Source: Chitinophaga pinensis
GTDB taxonomy: Bacteria; Bacteroidota; Bacteroidia; UKL13-3
Assembly: GCA_945875195.1 (NCBI GenBank)
Contig: CAMCJW010000046.1
Location: 1-14,044 of the forward strand
DNA: 14,044 nt
Direction: 5' to 3'
The position numbers were made by a program, and so were the translations under genes. The notes beneath the pieces were generated by a model. The model made no database searches, was not told where the DNA came from, and worked only from the letters and a program-made list of their open reading frames with translations. This document shows positions 7,516-14,044 of this stretch, piece by piece (within the stretch, counting starts at the first letter, position 1; each line of letters starts with the position of its first letter).

Positions 7516-9252
7516 TTAGTTAACCAATAACTTGATAGAACCAGTTTGGTTTTTATCATTGCTAACATTTAAGAAATAGATACCAGGGGTTAACTCATCC
7601 TTGTCTACTCTTAATGTATTGTATTTATGGTTATCGTAAGTTCTTACCACACGTCCAGCTAAATCTAATAATTGAACATTGTGGTTAGCTGAATTATCGT
7701 TAAATTCAATAACGGTATAAGTGCTAGTAGGATTTGGATATAACTTAAGGTTTGCGCTTAAGATATTTTCGTTGATACCAACTGGAGCTCTACCAATAGT
7801 ACAAGTATTGAATTTGTAATTGATGCTTATTGGGGTTGCAACTGCTCTTGTGAAAACACGGTTCCAACCACCAATACCATTTGATTCAACACAACTGCGT
7901 TGAGTTGAATCGCCAAATTGCTCTTCATTGTCTTTGTTAGTAGCATCGCCATTTGTGAACTTATAGTTAAAAGTACCTGGGCAAATTGAGTCAATTTTAA
8001 CCATGTATAATCCTGGTACGCCGCTAACAGCAGTTAGCTCTCTAGCGCCAGCTTGCCAGTTTGGAACTGCAAAAGTTCCCATGATATAAATTTTAGGAGC
8101 AGGAGTTTCAGCAATCAAATCAACATAAAAAGTGATAGATGAGTTTGCAGGCTTGCTAGCGCAAGGACCAACAACTCTTGAACCAAGACAAGTTAATGCA
8201 ACTGTATCATTTTTTGTTAAATTTAAAATTCTGTCTGATCCACCTTCCCAATTGGTATTACCATTTTTATGAGCACGGAATTTAAATTTAGCTTCGCCAG
8301 AATCCAAGCCCATAACTGTTACACGATAAACTCCTGTGGCACCAACTTGAGCCATTCTAATACCAACACCAAAGCCGGTTAATTTTGCACCAGCACCAGC
8401 AACGGTAACACTATCAAATCCACCATTACAATCAGATGAACTCATGTCTACTTGGAAAGTTAGGTCATAAGTAGGAATAGGAGCAGTTGGACAAGCTACA
8501 CACATGCTAAAACACAATTTGTCAAATGCTTTGGGTGCACTTGTTGCTTGGTAGAAACGGTTAGAATTTCCTCCACCTTTTTGGCAGGCTGTTGGGATTG
8601 ATTCTTCACCAGCACCCCAATTGTTGTCGTTGATGTATTTCCATTCAACACCATCTGTAGTATCAATAATAGCAATAAATTCATACACTTTGTTGTTGTT
8701 GAATAAATTGGTCATTCTTGATTCATTTGGCTTCCAATCACCAGAGGCATTGTTGTATTTGCCTTGAAAGTTACCAGCAACGTAAACGCCATTTGCGCTC
8801 ACAGCTGTTACTTTTTGCATGTCTACAGCAAATCTGATAGCTGTTTTACCCCTAGGAGCAGCACCACTAAAAGCAAATGAAAGAACGGTTGTGTCATTTT
8901 TCAATGAATCAATGTAAGCCCAACGGTTGCCATTGGCACCACCATTTGCAACACTTTCTTTCTTTGAAATAGTAGGAACAGATTCTTCACCCGGACCCCA
9001 ATTGTTGTCGTTGATGAATTTAAATTCAATAACCTGTCTGGCGTTAATGTCAACAACAGTAGAATACAACATGGTTGTTCCTTCTTTTGTTAGTGGACTA
9101 TTTGCAGGCGTCCAATTTTGGAAATTACCAGCAACAGAAACCCCATTTGGGCTAACTGTTCTGCCTGTCATGTCGACTATAAATTTAACTTTCTTTGCAA
9201 ATACACCGGAAGTCGCTACCAGTGCTGCTGTCATTAGTAATAATTTTTTCAT
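7516..9252 (-). CDS. Secreted multi-domain carbohydrate-binding-like protein with T9SS type A sorting domain
   Basis: The 578-aa protein has a signal peptide (1-19, MKKLLLMTAALVATSGVFA), then four related beta-sandwich repeats at about 21-128, 137-250, 262-357 and 372-480. Repeats 1 and 2 share F-x-VDM, SPNGVSVAGNFQ or SANGVYVAGNFQ, and NDNNWGPGEES or NDNNWGAGEES. Repeats 3 and 4 keep VTVAGAGA/IYIMGTFAV and KFKFR/NYKF cores. This pattern resembles the CBM48/CBM20-like E-set domains that bind starch; conserved Trp47 and Trp85 are candidate ligand contacts. Residues 501-578 (NLKLYPNPTS, LLDLAGRVVR, LTPGIYFLNV, SIKLLVN) are a typical T9SS type A tail, so the protein should cross the outer membrane and be surface-attached or released. 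Nine Cys, including a C-x3-C-x2-C cluster at 247-254, suggest disulfides. No catalytic domain is visible. It is divergent from the susC-like gene, which supports a glycan-capture role (inference). Confidence 0.88.
   Translation of the reverse strand: MKKLLLMTAALVATSGVFAKKVKFIVDMTGRTVSPNGVSVAGNFQNWTPANSPLTKEGTTMLYSTVVDINARQVIEFKFINDNNWGPGEESVPTISKKESVANGGANGNRWAYIDSLKNDTTVLSFAFSGAAPRGKTAIRFAVDMQKVTAVSANGVYVAGNFQGKYNNASGDWKPNESRMTNLFNNNKVYEFIAIIDTTDGVEWKYINDNNWGAGEESIPTACQKGGGNSNRFYQATSAPKAFDKLCFSMCVACPTAPIPTYDLTFQVDMSSSDCNGGFDSVTVAGAGAKLTGFGVGIRMAQVGATGVYRVTVMGLDSGEAKFKFRAHKNGNTNWEGGSDRILNLTKNDTVALTCLGSRVVGPCASKPANSSITFYVDLIAETPAPKIYIMGTFAVPNWQAGARELTAVSGVPGLYMVKIDSICPGTFNYKFTNGDATNKDNEEQFGDSTQRSCVESNGIGGWNRVFTRAVATPISINYKFNTCTIGRAPVGINENILSANLKLYPNPTSTYTVIEFNDNSANHNVQLLDLAGRVVRTYDNHKYNTLRVDKDELTPGIYFLNVSNDKNQTGSIKLLVN
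8600..8635. repeat. Copy 2 of a 36-bp direct repeat inside the T9SS protein gene
   Basis: This stretch matches 8981-9016 at 34 of 36 bases. The copies are 381 bp apart, exactly 127 codons, and encode NDNNWGAGEES in the second beta-sandwich repeat. It marks tandem domain duplication within the gene rather than a mobile repeat. Confidence 0.85.
8981..9016. repeat. Copy 1 of a 36-bp direct repeat inside the T9SS protein gene
   Basis: This is the partner of 8600-8635. It encodes NDNNWGPGEES in the first beta-sandwich repeat; the two differences fall in the codons around the Pro/Ala change. The surrounding repeat DNA is much more diverged, so this core is under constraint or was homogenised by gene conversion. 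Confidence 0.85.
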
Positions 9253-9431
9253 GTTATAAAAAGTAATTGATGGCGCAATTTATAATATTTTAATATGAAA
9301 GTTTCTATATTTACCTTAAAATTTTTTGTAAAATTTCACTTTTTTATAATAATATGATAATATTCAAGTAAAAATTTAATAATAATATAGACTTTTTTTT
9401 TTTTATTTTAGATTAATGTTATTTTGGTACC
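9253..9431. promoter_or_regulatory. Divergent regulatory region between the T9SS protein gene and the susC-like gene
   Basis: This 179-bp intergenic stretch is extremely AT-rich and must carry the promoters for both divergent genes. I see no clean TAnnTTTG/TTG pair on either strand. It contains a 12-base T tract at 9393-9404 and a short AATAT/ATATT inverted repeat at 9351-9364 that is weak in such AT-rich DNA. Shared control of the two genes from this region is plausible; the regulator is not in the window. Confidence 0.6.
9393..9404 (+). repeat. Homopolymeric T(12) tract upstream of the susC-like gene
   Basis: Twelve consecutive T end 27 bp before the susC start codon, followed by ATTTTA. 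A tract of this length can slip during replication, and its position in the presumed promoter or leader could change expression. It may equally be just part of an AT-rich upstream element. Confidence 0.9.
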
Positions 9432-12400
9432 ATGAATATACGATTACTAAGCCTTTATTTATTATTAATTATTTCCTCTTCCGCTAGTGCTCAAAACATT
9501 AAGGGTACTGTTAAGGATGTTGGGGGCGATGCCGTTATTGGCGCTACTGTCCAGGTTGAAGGTTCTTCATACGGCGCAGTTACTGATGTTTTAGGTTTTT
9601 TTGAGGTGAAAAAGCTCAGGAAGGGGAATTATAAGCTTAAAATTTCTTCTGTAGGCTTGGCTACTACTTTTAAAGAGGTAACTTTAGGCGAGTCTGATGT
9701 AACTATTGCAGTGGTTATGAAAGAAGACCGAAAACAAATGGATGAATTAGTTGTGGTTGGATATGGAGTTCAACGTAAAAGGGAAGTTACAGGTGCCATC
9801 TCTAAAATTGGGGGTAAAGAATTAAACGATTTACCTGTGCCAAGTTTTGAGGCCGCCCTTCAAGGAAAGGCGCCAGGAGTTCAAATTACAGTTGGTAGTG
9901 GTTTAGCTGGTTCAGCTTCTATTGTGCGTATAAGAGGTATATCCTCAATTAGTGCTGGTGGAGATCCATTATATGTTGTTGATGGTATTCCAATTACTCA
10001 AGATTATTTTATCAATGGTAATTCTGGAGGAATGAATAACAATCCATTAGCAACAATAAATCCAGATGACATAGAAAGCGTGGAAGTATTGAAAGATGCA
10101 GCAGCTAATGCTATCTATGGATCAAGAGGTGCAAATGGGGTAATTATCATAACTACAAAACGTGGTAAAGGCAAAGGCTGGAAATTAGGGGCACAAATGA
10201 AAGCTGGTGTTTCATTGCCTACAGCTCGACCAAAAATGTTGAACAACAAAGAGTGGATGCAATTAAACCAAGAGGCTTGGGAAAATGATGGGTTCTCTGG
10301 AATAGCACCATTGCCAGGAGGATTAACTCAAGAGCAAGCTTTAGCCAATAATACCAATTGGGTTGATCAAACTATTCAAACAGGAAGCAAATATGGTTTT
10401 AATTTTTCTGCCACTAAAGGAGGAGAAAAAGTTAATACCTATGTTAATTTTTCTCATGATTACAACGGTTCCTATTTAGTAGGTAACTCATACATTAGAA
10501 CTGCAGGAAGGATTAACTTAGATTATAATGCCACCCAATGGTTAAAAATTGGCATTAATAGCTCCATCAGTAGAGGTACAAATAATAGAGTAAATGCCGC
10601 ATGGTCTGGCGGGTTAGGAGCAGCAATGAGCACAGCTTTGCCAATTTACCCGGTTAAAAATGCCGATGGAACCTGGTTTAGAAGTGGTAATAACCCTACA
10701 AGAATGATGGAAAATATGCTTTGGCAAACCACAGAATTAAGAGCTTTAAACGGTTTGAACCTAACGCTAACGCCAATCAAGGACGTTGTTATTCAAGGTC
10801 AAACTAGTTATGACTACATGGATCAAAAAGACGATCAATGGCGTTCGTCTGAAATTACAGGTAATACAAATAAAGGAGATGCCTCAAGGGGAATGTCGTT
10901 CGTGAAAAATTTTAACTATTTTATTACAGCCTCTGATTTAAAATCAATCAATGAAAAACACAGTATACAGGTTTTGGTTGGAAATGAATACCAAAGAGCA
11001 AATACTATCAAAAGAAGCGCCGACTCTACCAACGTTGGGGGCTTATTTAAGGATAATTATCAAGACTATTTAGAAGCCAGATTTTTATCTCAACCAGGTG
11101 TAAACTGGGGTTTTTTGAGTTATTTTGCTAGGGCAAATTACAACTACAAGCAAAAATATTTTGTACAAGGCGTTTTTAGAACAGATGCATCATCGAGGTT
11201 TGGTTCAAACTACCGTTGGGCAAGTTTTCCTTCATTATCTGCAAGTTGGATTTTATCTGAAGAAAATTTTAAGAAAGGAAACAAAGTTTTTAGTTTCCTT
11301 AAACTAAGAGCTGGTTGGGGTAAAACAGGTAATGCAAATATTCCAGATGATGCCAGGTATGCAACTTATTCTAGTAGTTCAAACAATGTAACCTATAACG
11401 GACAGGGAACTTTATTTCCTCTAAAATTAGAAAATAGAAACGTGAGATGGGAAACTACCAACAATTATGATGCAGCAATTGAAGCTGGTTTTTTCAAGGA
11501 TAGGTTAACAGTTGAATTGGATGTTTATAGAAAAGTTACCTCTGATGTATTGATGTTTTTAACTATACCTCAGTCGATTGGTTTTAGTCAATATTGGGAT
11601 AATGTTGGAGGTATCTTAAATCAAGGGATTGAATTTAGTTTTAAATCAAAAAATATCATCGCTAAAGATTTTCAATGGAGTACTAATTTTAACGTTGCAA
11701 GAAATTTTAATGAAATTACCAGTATTGGTGTTTATTCTGAGGATGCTGTTAGTGGTGGCACAAATGATACTAGAGTTGTAGTGGGACAACCTGTTGGTAC
11801 CAATTATTTAATTCGTTGGTCGCATGTAGATCCTGCAACAGGTAGGCCAGTGTATTTAGATATCAACGGAAACCAAACATTTGATTACGATAATAAAAAC
11901 AGAACGGCAGTAGGTAAAATCATCCCAGATGCAATTGGCGGTATGACTAATACTTTTAGGTACAAGCAGTGGGACATGAGTGTTTTGGTTATTTTCAGTT
12001 TGGGTTCAAACATTTATGAATCTTCGCAAAAGCGCCAATCAACTTTAATTACAGATTGGAATATGGATGAACGTGTTTATGATCGTTGGCAAAAACCAGG
12101 CGATATTGCTAAATACCCGCGTTTAACCAAGGATTTTAGAACCTATGATTTACCAGATGAATGGAGCAATACCACGCTATGGTTAAAAGATGGAAGCTAT
12201 GCGCGTTTAAGAAATTTAACTATTGGCTACAATATGGCTTCGGCTCGTTGCAAGAAAATGAGAATTTCGAGCATGCGCATTTCTGCCATTGCTACAAATT
12301 TATTTACCTTAACTAATTTTGATGGTTTAGATCCAGAAATTGGTAGAGACTCAGAGGGTGGATCATCAGGAGATTTAAATAGTTCAAGAAATTTAGGTTC

Positions 12401-12470
12401 ACAAAATATTTCTTATTTAACACCACCTCAAGAAAAAACATTTAGTGTTCAAGTAAGTGTTGAGTTTTAA
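9432..12470 (+). CDS. susC: SusC/RagA family TonB-linked outer-membrane transporter
   Basis: This 1012-aa protein has the complete SusC architecture. The signal peptide is 1-20 (SLYLLLIISSSASA). A carboxypeptidase D regulatory-like domain spans about 22-98 (IKGTVKDVGGDAVIGATV). The TonB-box region MDELVVVGYG is at 103-112. The plug spans about 115-245, with PLYVVDGIPI and VEVLKDAAANAIYGSRGANG. A beta-barrel of about 760 residues ends in the typical terminal Phe (SVQVSVEF). It imports oligosaccharides across the outer membrane using TonB/ExbBD energy, with the SusD-like lipoprotein as lid. Length is normal for the family (about 950-1100 aa). The susD-like gene follows after 19 bp. The substrate is inferred to be an alpha-glucan from the neighbouring GH97 gene and the starch-binding-like protein; the sequence alone does not prove it. 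The gene symbol denotes family, not orthology. Confidence 0.96.
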   Translation: MNIRLLSLYLLLIISSSASAQNIKGTVKDVGGDAVIGATVQVEGSSYGAVTDVLGFFEVKKLRKGNYKLKISSVGLATTFKEVTLGESDVTIAVVMKEDRKQMDELVVVGYGVQRKREVTGAISKIGGKELNDLPVPSFEAALQGKAPGVQITVGSGLAGSASIVRIRGISSISAGGDPLYVVDGIPITQDYFINGNSGGMNNNPLATINPDDIESVEVLKDAAANAIYGSRGANGVIIITTKRGKGKGWKLGAQMKAGVSLPTARPKMLNNKEWMQLNQEAWENDGFSGIAPLPGGLTQEQALANNTNWVDQTIQTGSKYGFNFSATKGGEKVNTYVNFSHDYNGSYLVGNSYIRTAGRINLDYNATQWLKIGINSSISRGTNNRVNAAWSGGLGAAMSTALPIYPVKNADGTWFRSGNNPTRMMENMLWQTTELRALNGLNLTLTPIKDVVIQGQTSYDYMDQKDDQWRSSEITGNTNKGDASRGMSFVKNFNYFITASDLKSINEKHSIQVLVGNEYQRANTIKRSADSTNVGGLFKDNYQDYLEARFLSQPGVNWGFLSYFARANYNYKQKYFVQGVFRTDASSRFGSNYRWASFPSLSASWILSEENFKKGNKVFSFLKLRAGWGKTGNANIPDDARYATYSSSSNNVTYNGQGTLFPLKLENRNVRWETTNNYDAAIEAGFFKDRLTVELDVYRKVTSDVLMFLTIPQSIGFSQYWDNVGGILNQGIEFSFKSKNIIAKDFQWSTNFNVARNFNEITSIGVYSEDAVSGGTNDTRVVVGQPVGTNYLIRWSHVDPATGRPVYLDINGNQTFDYDNKNRTAVGKIIPDAIGGMTNTFRYKQWDMSVLVIFSLGSNIYESSQKRQSTLITDWNMDERVYDRWQKPGDIAKYPRLTKDFRTYDLPDEWSNTTLWLKDGSYARLRNLTIGYNMASARCKKMRISSMRISAIATNLFTLTNFDGLDPEIGRDSEGGSSGDLNSSRNLGSQNISYLTPPQEKTFSVQVSVEF

Positions 12471-12489
12471 TTATAGAAAGAAAAAAATT

Positions 12490-13872
12490 ATGAAAAAAAT
12501 ATTATTTATAGGTATTGTTCTGCTAACATTGGGTTCATGTAGAAAGTGGCTTGAAATAAAGCCTGAAGGAACACAACTTGAAAGTGAAGCGGTTAAAAGT
12601 CAGGAGGATTTAGCCAAAATATTAAACGCTTGTTATGACGCCTCTGCAAACCATTTTAATGGTCGTACACAGTTTTTTAACGAGTTATTAGGAGATAACT
12701 TAGAGAAACCGCAGAGTGGTTTTACAACTTCTATTTGGTTTAGAACAACCAATTTCTTTAACTCCGACGTAAGTGGTTTATATGGAGATCTATATAACGT
12801 GGTTTTTCGTTTGAATTTTATTTTATTAAAATTAGAGGATGGTACCATTGAAGTTAATCCTGAATTTAAAACCAGGGTAACTGGAGAGGTAAAGTTTTTA
12901 AGAGCCATGATTCATTTTGAAATTGTTAAATTATGGGCCCAACCTTATGGATTTAAGTCGGATAATTCGCACTTAGGTATAGTAATCAGAGATAAGGTAT
13001 CTACTAGCCCTAAAGCCCGCGCAACTGTTGGTGAGGTTTATTCTTTTATTATTGGTGATTTAACAGAAGCCATAGACAAAATGAAAACTACTAATAATAA
13101 TTATGCTACTAAAGACGCAGGAAAAGCACTATTAGCCAAAGTATATTTTCAAATGAATGATTACGAAAAAGTTAAAACCATTTGCAATGAGTTAATTCCT
13201 AATTATACAATGGATTCAACTTTAAATAGGTTCTCAAATGCGTTAACCTCATCAGAAAAAATATTTAGTTTTGTTTCAACTGGAGTAGGTGACAATAGAG
13301 CTGCAACCTATATCAATAATTATAGAATTGTTAATCCTTCTAATCCATCACCTATCAGGTTGTCTAAATCCTTATATACTGAAGGTGTATCAGATACTTC
13401 GGACAAAAGATCAAAGTATTACGTTATTTTTAATCCGGGTGATGCCAGTGAAACCTACGGTACTAACAAGTTTAATGCTGATTTTTTTAGTAATCCAATT
13501 AGTTACCTTACCCAATTAAAGTTAATGAGGGCTGAGGCTTTAGGAATTTTAAATAGCGACCTAGCAACAGGAATTGATGATGTGAATGATGTGTTAGAAC
13601 GGGCATATGGTTCAAACATTAAAAATCTACCAACCAATACTGCTGCCAGTGACCTTGTTTTTATGGCTAGAAAGCAAAGCCGCTTAGAATTTCCTTGTGA
13701 AGGAAATAGGGTGCAAGATTTAAAAAGAATAGGGGTTAAGGATGATCCTAATGGAACCGGTTCTGTTTTAATTAGAGGTTCAAAATGGAATTGTGCAGGC
13801 TTAGCCTTGCAATTTCCTGTAAGCGAAAATACAGATTTGTTTATTTTTAATACTGAAGGAGGCTGCGAATAA
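12490..13872 (+). CDS. susD: SusD/RagB family glycan-binding outer-membrane lipoprotein
   Basis: From the ATG at 12490 this is a 460-aa lipoprotein: MKKILFIGIVLLTLGSC with the lipobox Cys at 17. An in-frame ATG at 12457 overlaps the susC-like gene and would put 11 polar residues before the signal peptide, so I rejected it. SusD hallmarks include RVTGEVKFLRAMIHFEIVKL (129-148), TPR-like helices at 179-236, a helical pair at 339-375 (LKLMRAEALGILN, GIDDVNDVLERAYG), and the C-terminal ARKQSRLEFPCEGNRVQDLK block. It forms the surface lid over SusC and binds the glycan. At 460 aa it is shorter than the common 500-600 aa, so some ligand-side loops are probably reduced; the reading frame looks intact. 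It is co-transcribed with the susC-like gene upstream and a lipoprotein gene that overlaps its stop codon. Confidence 0.93.
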   Translation: MKKILFIGIVLLTLGSCRKWLEIKPEGTQLESEAVKSQEDLAKILNACYDASANHFNGRTQFFNELLGDNLEKPQSGFTTSIWFRTTNFFNSDVSGLYGDLYNVVFRLNFILLKLEDGTIEVNPEFKTRVTGEVKFLRAMIHFEIVKLWAQPYGFKSDNSHLGIVIRDKVSTSPKARATVGEVYSFIIGDLTEAIDKMKTTNNNYATKDAGKALLAKVYFQMNDYEKVKTICNELIPNYTMDSTLNRFSNALTSSEKIFSFVSTGVGDNRAATYINNYRIVNPSNPSPIRLSKSLYTEGVSDTSDKRSKYYVIFNPGDASETYGTNKFNADFFSNPISYLTQLKLMRAEALGILNSDLATGIDDVNDVLERAYGSNIKNLPTNTAASDLVFMARKQSRLEFPCEGNRVQDLKRIGVKDDPNGTGSVLIRGSKWNCAGLALQFPVSENTDLFIFNTEGGCE

Positions 13873-14044
13873 TGATTATGAAAAATTATATGATACTATT
13901 AGTTGCAGGTGCTTTAGGGCTGGCAGCTTGTAAAAAAGATTTGAAAGAAATTGGTGTACCTGCAAGTAAGGTGGAAGGCATAATGGCCGGTTGGGATTTG
14001 TTAAAAGCTACCCAGGTAGATGAGCTATCTTTAACAAAGGAATC
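13872..14044 (+). CDS. Lipoprotein, N-terminus only, DUF5004-like (runs off the right edge)
   Basis: The first 57 codons are visible. The ATG at 13872 overlaps the susD-like stop (TAATG), and a second ATG at 13878 is two codons downstream; either gives a lipoprotein signal ending LGLAAC (Cys20 or Cys18). The mature part begins KKDLKEIGVPASKVEGIMAG then WDLLKATQVDE. That resembles, from memory, the start of DUF5004 lipoproteins found after susCD in other Bacteroidota, which read like 'G-x-P-x-S-K-x-EGI-x-G-x-W-x-L-x-K-x-TQ-x-D'. It occupies the place of SusE/SusF and is probably a further surface glycan-binding or accessory lipoprotein of the same operon. The family call is tentative because most of the protein lies outside the window. 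Confidence 0.6.
   Translation, partial: MIMKNYMILLVAGALGLAACKKDLKEIGVPASKVEGIMAGWDLLKATQVDELSLTKE

Noticed and set aside
8927..9259. 110-codon open frame antisense to the start of the T9SS protein gene
   Set aside because: It overlaps a clearly real gene with a signal peptide and conserved repeats; its translation has no recognisable domain.
9351..9364. AATAT/ATATT inverted repeat as an operator
   Set aside because: Five-base AT-only arms in nearly pure AT DNA are expected by chance.
9419..9426. TTATTTTG just before susC, similar to the TAnnTTTG -7 box
   Set aside because: It is one base short of the consensus spacing and only 5 bp from the start codon, so transcription would begin at or inside the gene, yet the signal peptide begins exactly at that ATG.
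12457..12489. Overlapping start for the susD-like gene inside susC
   Set aside because: It would add 11 polar/charged residues before a complete lipoprotein signal; the ATG at 12490 gives the standard form.
12633..12908. 91-codon open frame antisense to the susD-like gene
   Set aside because: It is a shadow of a well-supported SusD coding region, with no domain or start signal of its own.

Overview
The window looks like a chromosomal segment of a low-GC (mid-30s % by eye) member of the Bacteroidota. The evidence is a SusC/SusD outer-membrane pair, a GH97 glucosidase, a secreted protein with a type IX secretion (T9SS) C-terminal sorting domain, giant TPR proteins, Lys/Asn/Ile-rich proteins and AT-rich leaders without clear Shine-Dalgarno sites. 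The T9SS tail suggests an environmental, possibly gliding lineage rather than gut Bacteroides. I cannot name a genus.

Left part (1-5250, all minus strand): a probable three-gene unit, read right to left. It encodes a small ArsC/Spx-like (YffB-type) thioredoxin-fold protein, a secreted protein made almost entirely of about 20 TPR-like repeats, and, 2 bp downstream, an outer-membrane beta-barrel protein that runs off the left edge. The TPR/barrel pairing suggests an envelope complex of unknown job.

Centre (5216-9252, minus strand): a SusB-type GH97 alpha-glucosidase with a hairpin terminator behind it and another terminator in front of it, so it is probably its own transcription unit. Upstream lies a 578-aa secreted protein with four starch-binding-like beta-sandwich repeats and a T9SS tail.

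Right part (9253-14044, plus strand): a 179-bp, very AT-rich divergent intergenic region with a 12-T tract, then susC-like and susD-like genes and the start of a third lipoprotein gene (DUF5004-like N-terminus), closely spaced as an operon that leaves the window.

Together, the centre and right parts read as an alpha-glucan (starch/maltodextrin-like) utilisation locus. Surface binding would come from SusD, the T9SS-exported repeat protein and the trailing lipoprotein; TonB-driven import from SusC; and periplasmic cleavage to glucose from GH97. No GH13 amylase, SusR-type regulator or ECF sigma/anti-sigma pair is visible in the window. No RNA genes, CRISPR arrays or insertion sequences were seen. 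I found no convincing wholly new system. The best leads are the TPR/barrel pair, the T9SS carbohydrate-binding-like protein divergent from susCD, and the poly-T tract before susC.
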